A stretch of DNA of 64,000 nt from Phoronis australis (Eukaryota; Phoronida; Phoronidae): positions 288,399 to 352,398 of the forward strand of contig NMRA01000296.1 in assembly GCA_002633005.1 (NCBI GenBank), read 5' to 3'. Below, in pieces: positions 22,780 to 34,700 of this stretch (positions are counted from its first letter, which is position 1; every line of letters begins with the position of its first letter). The notes beneath the pieces were generated by a model. That model searched no databases and was not told the origin of the DNA. It saw only the letters and a list, made by a program, of their open reading frames with translations. The translations under genes were made by a program, and so were the position numbers.

Positions 22780-25700
22780 GTGAGTGTTGGGCCCCCAGTG
22801 ATCATTCGCGCTGCAGCTGCTCACCTGGCACTAGGTTACGTGCTCAAGTGTATTTTTGTTTTTTACAATTATAGTCAATACTACGGCACTTTATTATAGT
22901 CAATACTACGGCACTTTATTATAGTCAATACTACGGCACTTTATTATAGTCAATACTACGGCACTTTTCCTAATTTCGACGGATCGTAAAACAAACTTCA
23001 TGGAGATTCTTGGAATAGAAGAAACCGACCATTATTCTTCACAGCAAAACCATTGTCAATTATTCATATTTGAAATGCTCCCTGCTAACATTTTCGTGAT
23101 ACAAACACTGTATATACAAGGTCCATCGGTGACATACATAATGCCCCAAAATGGGAATCATTTCAGGTGGGTATAACAATAAGTTACCAGTACAAAAACT
23201 TTAAAAACAAAACATAAAAACACAGGGTTGCCGGTTATTACTGAACTTAAGTGAAAATATACATGACTTGATGTGGGTACAATATCAATTATAGGCTAAT
23301 TACTGATCAGTTACAGATTTAGTCTACTCAGTGGAATCCAAATCAGAACTGATGATGCTGCTAATCAAGTTGTTTATAAATAGCGGAAAATCCATGATCC
23401 GCCGTGTGATTATAAGAACGGGCATGGTAACAGACGGGATATCAATAAAACTTTAACTTGAGACATTAGAAGTTAGAGAAACATGCACTAAAGAAGGAGT
23501 GAATCGGAAATGCAAGCCACAGGTCGTGACAAAATCACCCATCTAAAAGGCACGCCGCATGCACCCTCACTGGCGTCAGGTCACGACGCCAGACGGTCGG
23601 CGTATGTTTGACAATGATTCAGTCCAGTAGCAGACGGACTGAGTCTTCCCTTACGGGCTATTTTCCGAACATTGCCGAGATGTCACCGGAAATACAGGAA
23701 GCGAAACTGTGTCAACACGTCGATCACAGAAGCAGCAGTTCCACACGCTGGTCATGAACGGCATGTTTTCACAGGCTCGGCGTTCACTGGCGTCGTCATT
23801 GGTATGGTTCTAGACTCCCCTATTCCTAATTCGTATTCAGTTCAGGGAAATAGTCAAGGTGCTGCTGTGGATAAGACAGATTCGCCGTTTACTCTAGTCT
23901 AGGCCTATCTCGCTGAGGTCGGCATGACGTAATACCTGTATCTTGACTGACCTTGGGTTGGAGAGCAAGTGTAGAATTTCTACGTACATAGAAGCTTGAA
24001 ACTCCTAAAAATGCAAAATTACTCAAGATATTGCCATGCATTACTAGCGAATCATGTGATCGCTCTCATATTTCTTGCAAGTGTTAATCATTATTGCTTT
24101 GATCAGTTGTTAAACATGTTTACAGACTTAGCCTATAAGTTAAGTAAAGTGCCTAGACACATTCGCTAGCTTTGACAGTACCACTGTCTCAACTGTCCCC
24201 AGTAGAGACAGTGGTCATCCTATAGATCGTCCATATGCCAGAAGCTTTGGTGCATAGATGGATACCTTAGGAGGGCTTTGATCTCTTTAACTCTTCAAAG
24301 CTCAAACAAATACTCCCGCAATCAAACTTTTGTTTTGAACAGTCCTTCGTTCTGTTGCACAAATCAGCAACTGGCCATTTTTAAACTGCTCGCGCAAGGG
24401 GATGTGATGGTGTCATGCATGCTAAGAATTGTCCGATGGCTCTTGGCTTACCTGAATATCCAACTGCTGCCTAGTGCCTAATGGTTGGGTAAGTGGTACA
24501 ATTATGTTGGACAACCAACAGAATTAATGAGAAACACAATATGGGAACATCATACAAAAGTTTTAGGTTGTCACATTTCCTGTCAGATGTAAAACCCTTG
24601 CCACGTGTACTTTTCATGCTATTTAATAATCTTTCAAAATGAAAGTTTAAAAAGTACCTAATTGTCATCCCCAGTGTGTTCATGATGGGTCTACTTATCC
24701 ATAGACAACTGTAATTACCTACAAGTGCTTGGTATCTTCGATCTATGCGGCAGATTTTGTGGTACGCAATGCGTAGGATTCCAATGGTAAATGGACTCAC
24801 AATTCACATCTGTTACCACCAACAGCAACAAGGTTACCGACATTTTGCAAAAAAGACAGTCACTAGGCTTGCTCATCGAAGTCAATAAGTGAATAAGATT
24901 GATGCCATTTTGATGGATTTAAGTAACGTGTTTGATAAAGTCAACGAATTTTGTTAGTCCGTAATTTAATATCAGTTTGAGCTTTGTCAAATTTGTTTAC
25001 GGATATAAGCGTGTGCCATGTCAAAAGTGTTGTGTAAATCCCACTAATAGAGTCCTTTACTGGACTGAGGTATGTGACGTCAGTGGTGTTTCTTACAGAT
25101 TTCCAAACGAGCATTCTCCAGTAGCCCTCGATTGTCATGGAACTTGCAACTTCCTTTGTCTGAAGATGATCCAGAAATAAGCAGCTTGGTTGTACAGGAG
25201 AAGGATCGACAGATGCGAGGGCTAGAGTTGATTGCATCAGAGGTACTTGAGTGTGTGTGTGTTTGGGTGTGTATGTGTCTACAGTCATGATTACTGTACT
25301 TGACTGGATTAATACCCTCACCCAAAATGTACACCTTTGAATGCCCGTGTTTGACTTAATGCCCTCCCTCAATTTATAAGATCAACATTTTGTGAATGTC
25401 CAACACATGTAAGCAAATCGATCGTTTGATCCAAACTTCTAAAAAATTTGTTTTAAACACCAATGCCTGGCTTGACGCCTACCCCCTGACCAGTACCAGA
25501 CATTTACGGTATGTCTTCAGAGGAATACAACATTATGTGCTAGAAAATTTGTATTGTTTGTCAATTATGAAAATTTACATACCAACAATTATGTTACGCT
25601 GAAAGTTATTGGCATTGGAAATTTAGTAAGAATAGGGTTCGAATTTGCATTTTTGCTAGTGGTGCAATTTTGAAAGCTGGACAGGCAAACTGTCAAAAGG

Positions 25701-28700
25701 TGTTGAAGCTCCAGTTTTTGTAACAAGAAAAGAGGATTTATTCAAGAAACTACATTTTATTATTTTCTGTATATAGCACACCAAAAACTACTTGAAGGTG
25801 GTACATTTTCAAGTCCTGTAAAAAACTAGGGTGCACAATTTTTTGACAACTCTGTGATAATGTCATCACCTTTTTGATTGTAGAACTTTGCAAGCCGCGC
25901 TGTGTTGGAATGTCTGGGTTCCTGTCTCAACAACAAGTATGCTGAAGGTTACCCCGGCAACAGGTTGGTTGATTGTAGTTTCTTTCTTTGCCACTAGGAG
26001 CAGAGGGCAGTTTGGTGCAGTGTGTTGTGGTATTTGCTGTTCTTTTTGTTAACATACAGAGCTATCATCTTGTTTTAATAAACATTCAGATTTGAAGTGT
26101 CACAGAATGTAGACCATTTAGATTTTTTTTTCTGTTTGAAAATTGCAGTTGTATTCATTTACAAATTATAAATGCAAAAACAAAAAAAAATCTGCAAATA
26201 GGTGACCTTTGCATTAATGACTTACCTTGCTTGCTTACACAGCCTGCATCATGCAGCGTTATTCCCCAACATCACGTTACAATACTTACTGGACACGGTT
26301 GTGTGATTTGTGACGTATCATTTTCGCCACAAAACTCATTCTCATAAATATTTGGCAATTTTCAACCTACTTCATATTCACGCTGTCGCTATATGTTGTG
26401 TTTCTGACTAATTTGGCCAAGCAACCACTGAGATAAGGAATTAGCGAGCAAGTTCCACTTTAAAACCAGTGTCTGGGCAATTTATAGTTACTCTCACTTG
26501 AGATGGTCTATGGTGATGAAAGAACCGTGTACTTTTATCATCAAGTATATGATTGTATCTTTGTTTTGTCATGGGGATTGTTTATTTCGTTGTCATGATG
26601 TTTTTGAGACAACTGTTGCGATATCTGATCCCGGACAACAAACAGACAGGCGACAATATGAAAAACTGGTGATTATTAAACTAGAAAAGTCAATATCAAG
26701 CCATTTGTACAGTGGGACTGTTTGTAGGAAGACGTGTTGGTGATTTATATTATTGCTATTGTTGCAAATTATGACTGTATTGTATCAGTTACTGAGTTCC
26801 ATCAGATAAAATTGCTGAAATTTGATCGTGTTGAATCTTTGAATGTTTTTAATTGTACAACCAGTGTATAGAATTTAAACAATGGATGAATCAGTTATAG
26901 TGAAGTGATGCACTAAAGCCCAGCAAATGGCTCGCATCTTGTTTCTGCTCTTTACTTCCACTGTGCAAACACAACGACTAACTTATGAGCTAAATACAGA
27001 GACAGTCTGCCCATTATGCGACTAAATCATCTTGCAAATTTGTATCTTTCAAGGATCATATTGGAAAATCCTGGCTTTCAGTCAGTTGACCCACATTGCC
27101 TGAAATCTATGGACCTGCTGTTTGGGACCTATGGGTCACATTTAGTCAAATATCTGCCCTTTTTCGATTTTGAGTTTTGGGGATAGCATTTAGATATGCA
27201 CGATTTTGTTTGCTACCTCAGTACATGACGTGGTTAGTGGATGCTCTGAAGAGCCAACTAAGCACACCAAACCATAATTGAGTTCTACCTTTTCCCAATA
27301 TGCTAGACCCCATATCGCTACAATCGAGCAATAATTGTGGGTCAGTGAAATTTTTCATGTGCCAATGATGTGGGATGTGCTCCTTAAATTATCCCTTTGC
27401 ATTAGTACTTAGTGATATTGGTTGTGGTCTTGACAGGTCATTCTATAGCTTGTCTGATGATGGTGAATTCAGTTAACATTCAGCCGTCATGTTGGGGAAT
27501 TTTTGTCTGATTATTTTTGATGTGTACTGTAAATAAGAGATAGTTTGTATACTTCTCTAGGTACTACGGAGGTAACGAAATCATCGACCAGGTCGAGACT
27601 TTGTGCCAAAAGAGGGCTCTGGAGCTGTACAAGCTTGACCCTGAGCAGTGGGGTGTTAATGTGCAGCCGTATTCTGGCAGTCCGGCCAACTTTGCAGCCT
27701 ACACTGGTGTACTAAAGCCGCACGACCGAATCATGGGTCTGGATCTGCCGGATGGTGGACAGTGAGTCATTCACCTCGTGTCATTCACGTTTCTTGCACC
27801 CTGTTGTTTGATGGCAAAAATAGTCAAAGTTATTAAATTTTGTAAAATGGCTTTAGTTAGCAGCGGTGTCTAGTGCTGGTGTTGCAGTCGTAGTTGTGCT
27901 ACTTCTAGTATTGTACACTATTGCATCTCCTTAACCCTTTGAAGGAGCTTTGTGAAATTTGAAGGATGCATTCCTATGGAGCCGGTGATAAATGGTAACG
28001 AGTGTTGAACTGATCCAAATACCACTCTGCCCCCTAGTGGCAATTTTTTGTGTTTGCCTCTGTATCTTCGGAGAGCATTATTGTATATTCATGAGACTCG
28101 GCAAATAGGTTTCTAATAAGGAGGTGACAACACCTTTCCATTTTCGAACGAATTTGACTTTTTTTGCGCCACCTGCTGGCCATTTTTAGTATTTTTGCAT
28201 CGGTTTTCTGGCGTCCGCCTCCCTATCTCCCATACTGCTGAAAGGATCACTATGATGATGTGTTCCTGATGAGAAGGCCATGACTGACGTTGACTTTTGG
28301 ACTGGTCCTACTACTGTGTCACCCGCTAGTGGTGACTTTTTTTGCTTTTACAGCTGAATCTCTTTTAACCTTTGAAGGAGTTTTGCGATATTTGAAAGAT
28401 GTGTTCCAGTGGAGTCAACGACAAACGGTAACAAATACCATTGTGCCCCCTAGTGGCAAAATTTGTTTTACGTTTACCTCTGTGTCTTCAGAGTTCATTA
28501 ATATCTAACTTCATGAAATATGGCAAACAGATTTCTATTAAGGAGACAACAATGCCCATTTGCGGACAGATTTGATGTTTTCTGTGCCATCTGTTGGCCA
28601 TTTAAATAAATAATGCTTTTGACGTCTGCCTCTATATCTGGCAAACCACTCAAAGAATCATTATGAAAATTGACAGTTGTATTCCTCATGCGAATACCCC

Positions 28701-31700
28701 AACTGACGTTGATTTTCAGATGTTTTCATCTATTCTGGCACCCCTAAGGGACATGTTTCCTTTTTGCATACGCGGATGTATTTTTTAACCCTTTGAAAAT
28801 TTTTGCGAAATTTGGCAGATGGACTCCTATAGACATGGCGACAGATGATGATTATTTTCTTCCAATCAGACTATAGATATGTCCCCTAGTGTTAATTGTT
28901 TTTTTACATTTACCTCTAAATCTTAGGAGTTCTTTGGTGTATTTTCATGAAATTCGTCAAATAGTTGTGTATTACAGAGACAGCACCTCCTCAATCCAGA
29001 CGGGTTTGACGCATTGTTCATCATTTAATGGTCATTTTTGTGATACTAAAAATACCATAGAACCACACCATTTAAGGTGCTGTCGTGTGTGCATTTCAGT
29101 GCTTCATGTTGCTCTTGTTAGTAGTAGTAGCAGCATCAGCAGCAGCAGCAGCATCAGCAGCAGCAGCAGCAGCAGCAGAAGCAGCAGCAACAGCAGTAGC
29201 ACCTAAGCAATTATTTCAATGTCAACTTAGTGTTGAAAATTTGTCTTTTTCAGTTTGACTCACGGTTTTATGACTGACAAGAAACGGATTTCTGCGACTT
29301 CAATTTATTTTGAATCTATGCCATATAAGCTCGAGGTACTATGGTGCTGTTGTTTTCAAATTGTTTCTGTGATAACTTTGAATATTCCTTCAATAACTGA
29401 TTCAAGCTATTGTTTATTGTACCGTATTTGCCCGGGTTATTGCCTAGTTTGGCTTTGTGTACAAGCACGAATTTTCAAAGTCCGATAATCTATTCAATTA
29501 CACACAAAAATAATTGCCAAAAACAACAATTTTATGTTTTTCAAAGACGGGTTACATTGTTAGAATGCTCGGAATTTCACCAAACTTATGTTTTGCAATC
29601 GCTGTTTGTTACAATCATCTCAATGGTGAAATCAAGTATTTCTCAACATTTTTATCAAGAAACTTGGCAAAATTAAATTACATGGCCGCCGTCTTGTGTA
29701 TTACATATTGAAGAGTGCTTAACGTGTTCACTTGGTTATACACCACCTCAAATTATTGTAGTCGAAACTCTTTAAAAGCCGTCATACATGTGAGTTCCCA
29801 GTCTGCGGAGAATTTCAAACGTATCCAATTTACCTGCCTGTGACTTACAAGTACAACTGATTGTAGTGAACCAAATATGTATTTGTTTAAACCATCACTT
29901 ATGAATTGACCCACATAATGGATGTTTCCTGAGGGTTAACATAATCAGTCCCTCACTCAACGCCAGCCCAAACATTCCGCTGTAAATACCTTAACACAAT
30001 TTTCCAGTGACCATGTACTTTATAAGTGCATAAGGTAAGTGATACAAAATTCGCTACACTGAATTTTAGGGCTTTCAAAAATAGTCGCAGGCAGTCTCGT
30101 AGACGCTATACTAGATATCCGGAGGTCCTCAGGTGGGCCCATTTCTCTGGTCATGTGGAACCATTTTTGTGTTTTATTAATAATATATATTTTAAAACCA
30201 AGCTGAGGAGCTAGAGGCCTGACTCAAGGGTGTGGCAGTGTGCTCCAGTGGCACTGTAACCTGAGACCTTGAGCAAAGGAAGCCGACGCTTATCCCACTG
30301 GGCCACACTGCCGCCCTCAATTTTAGGGCTTCACATGACAGTGCTGCGTAGTGTTATTCTTTTCCTTGTCAAGATTTCCTTCCTTGGGTAGCTCTTGTGA
30401 ACTGTTTGTAATTGTCTCTGTTTGCTTGAGGATTCGTTTGCAATAATTAGACTTTTTATCTTTCACAGACATTTTGGCACAATCATGTTACCCATTCCTG
30501 CACTTTTGTTGGTCCTCTTCTTGAGAGTAATCAACCTAGAAAACTTCTGGTCATTCACCAATAGCATTCTTTAGGAAATCGCTTATTTGTCAAAACCTAT
30601 AGTTTGTTATTTATGTTTTGGTTGTAGTTTAACAACTGTGATAAACAAATACTTCAATTGAAACTGAAAAAAATTCAATATCTGCTGTTTGTTTTTGTAT
30701 GATAATTGTTTCACAAAGTAGCTTAATGTTAAAGCAGTTCCACTTGACATGAGTTGGAATTTTCACAAATTTCCGGAAAAGCTCAAACTCGGGTAGTAGC
30801 ATTTGAAAGTCAATTTCCTCTGAAAAACAGGTATCGAACTCATAATTCAGGACCCCTGAAAGTGACTTACAAGGCAATAGTAGTACTCTGAAAGTGTCTT
30901 TAAGTGATATGTGTAACATTTTGTCACATTTCAGCTTGAAAGTGGTCTCATTGACTACGACAGACTGGAAGAAAATGCTCGTCTGTTCCGCCCAAAACTG
31001 ATCATAGCTGGATACAGCGCCTATTCTCGTCTGTTGGATTACAAGCGCTTTCGGCAGGTAATCTACTAAGCAATATCTGTCTGCACTTCTCCCTTTTGAG
31101 TTTCAAGAGGCATGCAACTTGTTCTTGTCATTTCTTGCATGTTCTCCACCCACCTTAAAGGTTTACATTGCAGGACTTAATGCCTTTTTTGTGAATTCAA
31201 ACGGGCCCATTCAGACTCTGTTTATTATGATTCAAAGACTCGCGTTTCACGCACACTTTGAGTTACAATATTTCACCCAATGTTTCGACCTTTTGTTGTT
31301 TGTTCTGTGTTCTGGCAGTGACGCAATATGGCACAACAAAGGCTCTTCACTGGTCATTTTATGAGCCTCAATTTGAGTGATCATATCATGTCATCTCATT
31401 GAAAACATTTTGTCTGCACGCCACATCATGTGACCTAATCACGTGACCCTATGTTGCTATAGTATTGTTATGAGACTCAATATTTTGATACCTCAATGCT
31501 TCTAAAACAACAAGAATCCATTGCAGGAGGGCCTAACTTGTCTTTTGATGTGCTAGTCTATACACAAAGACTGTTTGTCTTCTCTTGCAGATCTGTGATG
31601 AGCATAATGCCGTCCTACTCGCTGACATGGCCCATATCTCTGGCCTGGTCGCAGCTGGCGTCATTCCGAGCCCGTTTGACTACTCCGACGTGGTAACCAC

Positions 31701-34700
31701 GACAACGCACAAGACTCTGCGTGGACCGAGGTTTGTACTGTACAATAAGTTTCAAATACTTATAAAGAAGCTTTGGTTACGATGTGGTGAAAATTCAAGA
31801 TGAAACCAAATGAAAAATAAGATGAAATGAATTGCCAATTATCTAGACATTTTTGCTTCAAAGTTTTACCAGATTTCGAGGAAAAGAAATTCTTTTTAAG
31901 TTGCTGTAGGACTGACCTGTTCGATCTGTTTCTGAAGCATAGAAAGTGACTTAACACTTAAGACAGAAATTTGGTCTTGTGGTTCCTCTCCACACTTGCT
32001 GATAAAGGTTTTGTTAAGTAATTATGAGCGCATCACAGTGTAGAAATAAATTATCTCTGTAACTAGGAGTTATGTGTATATTTTGAGAGACTGCATGAGC
32101 TTTATTTTTCAGAAATTGTTTTGTCGAGTTAAAGTCCAGAATAAATTTCTGACTCACTTTCATGAAACGGACCGAGGGACTCAAAATCCAGTCTTTGAAC
32201 TAAAAGTACAACTTTGTATTGTAATTTCCTTTACTACTTTGCCATGAACTCCATGTAACAACCTTCAATGTGCTGAGAACATTATCATTTACTTTAATGC
32301 GTACACAAAGTATGCATTCAATGACTCAAGATTCAAGTTACTATTACGATTTAATGTAGTTCCAATTGACGATATCCAGGAAAAATCACGATTCTTTGAG
32401 AAAAAACAATGGTATGATTACGTTCATCTGGGCATCATTCTTGTGCACATTATAAGATTCTGTGATCATCAAGGATTTCAAAAATATATAGTTTTATGGG
32501 GCTATTGTTATTAATACTTAGAAAGTTGTTTAAGAAATTTGATTCTCGATAAAGCGGGAGGCTTTTTATGTTTAACACTTTCCCACCTATTTATAGGGCG
32601 GGTATGATCTTCTTCCGCAAGGGGGTCAAGTCAGTGGATAAGAAGACAGGCAAGGAGATCAAGTACAAGTTTGAGGACGACATTAACTTTGCCCTCTTCC
32701 CCGGTTTACAGGGTGGACCTCATGAACACCAGATTGCTGGCATAGCCGTGGCACTAAAGCAGGTGAATAGCCAATCAGAATTGAAAGATGGGGCTCAATA
32801 TGCTAATATTCTGTAATAAGTTGAAGCTGAGATTTGCAGTGACACAAATGGACAACCAATGAAAGGCACATGAAGCTGTAATTGGCTCTCAAAACAAATA
32901 AACAACCAATTAGAGCCAAGGGCGGGGTTGTATGGCAAAAATTCTTCTTCAATTTGGGACCAAAATAATTGTTAATATTGCCATATGTCTATTTTTCTGA
33001 GGCTTACCGTATTGTTGCAAGTTTTCAAAATTTTACCAAAATAATGTTTGGTAATAGCTATGCCATAGAAACCAAAGTAAATCTTCCTGGAAAGTTATTT
33101 TTGTTGATAAATCTGACAAAATAAAATTTCACCTGGCCTCCATGTTGTGTCCCAAACAGAAGAATTTTTACTGCACCCTTCTGAAAAAGCTTGAAGCTGG
33201 ACACTGGCTGTCAAACAGATGTTCAGCCAAATAGAATCGAGGGTGGGGCTTAAAATGCTTATTGTTCTGAACCATTGTCAACACATGCTGAGATCGTATA
33301 AGACTTCGTATGTGGCTTTTTAGCTGGTAAAGTTGTTTGAATACCTGGTATTTAAACACTCTAGTCACATACAACAGCCTTATATCAAGTGTTATATAAA
33401 AATCAACATATGCAGACAGGTCTTGTAGAGTTTAAAAGATGAATTTGGCAACTGAATGTGTGAACAGCCTGTCAGAGTTGGGGAGGGGGACTCAAAACTA
33501 ATGAGCCGCCTTTCAGGTCAATACTGGTTATACAGTTTGAAGCATTCCTGTGTCAAAATATCTGAAGCGAGACATCCAGCCAATCAAACTCACACTAGAG
33601 TGAAACTATAGTTGTGCTTAGAGTGCTTGACGTGATATATCTCTGTTTTCAGGCAATGAAACCAGAATTTCGTGAATACCAGGAACAGACTATTAAGAAC
33701 GCACAAGCCTTGGCAAAGTCCCTTATGGAGCGTGGATATAAAGTTGTATCAGGTAAAGATTCCAATCATGTTTGCGTGTGTTGCCATGGTTTTTATTTAC
33801 ACTCCTAAAGTAACTTTGGAAAGTGGTTCAATGTTGAAGGTCGAGCCTACTCAAAGTGTTTGTTGGAATTTTCTTCGATATTCAGTCAGAGACTGTTACC
33901 CACAACTTAAATAGGTTAGATGACTTCGTGTGGCATTTGAACTCTTGAGACATACGAGTTGTATAGTAGTGTCCAAAAATATATTGAATCGGCAAAGTGT
34001 GGAGACAATAATTTCTGGCTAGATTTAAAATGGTTTAGTTCTGTTTTTGTCTGCTTTCTTTTTTTGCTCTCCTTTTGACTAAGACCGACTAATTTTGATG
34101 AAATTCATCAAATTTTGGAAAACTATTTTGTTAAGACAATATAATACAAAAATCTTAAACTCGCAGGGAATCATTTTTAAGTCTGGCCTGCACGCCACCT
34201 GTTGGCCAAATCAGATGTGACGTGGCAGGCTGACCTCATGTAAAAATGTTTGCGAACAATACAATTACACTTAAATGCATTTTTGTAGTTTTATACTTTA
34301 TCTGTATTGCTTTCATATTTTGCAATATGTTTGGAACCGATGGAAGTGTTGATGTCAACATTTGTTCCCAGGTGGCACTGACAACCACCTGCTATTGATG
34401 GACTTGCGGTCACGTGGGCTGGATGGTGCACGCATGGAGCGGGTGTGTGAACTGGCTTCCATTACTGTCAACAAGAATACAGTCCCAGGAGACAAGAGCG
34501 CGCTTGTGCCCGGGGGTATCAGGCTGGGTAAGAACCTGTGCTCCGTGTCATTTCAGTGCTGAGTAAGGCCTCCATTTGGAGTCGGTTAAGCGTGTTGTAA
34601 TTGTTCATAAAACTATATAAGAGCAAACGTCGCACGTTTTCTTCTTTCTTGTTGCAAACTGCTTGACAGACCCCATTTTCTTATATTTTATGTACAGCAG

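Noticed and set aside
24420-24482. [12 protein letters not shown] frame as the SHMT mitochondrial presequence
   Set aside because: It meets a stop before the nearby GTAAGT, and no frame with an ATG joins exon 2 in phase.
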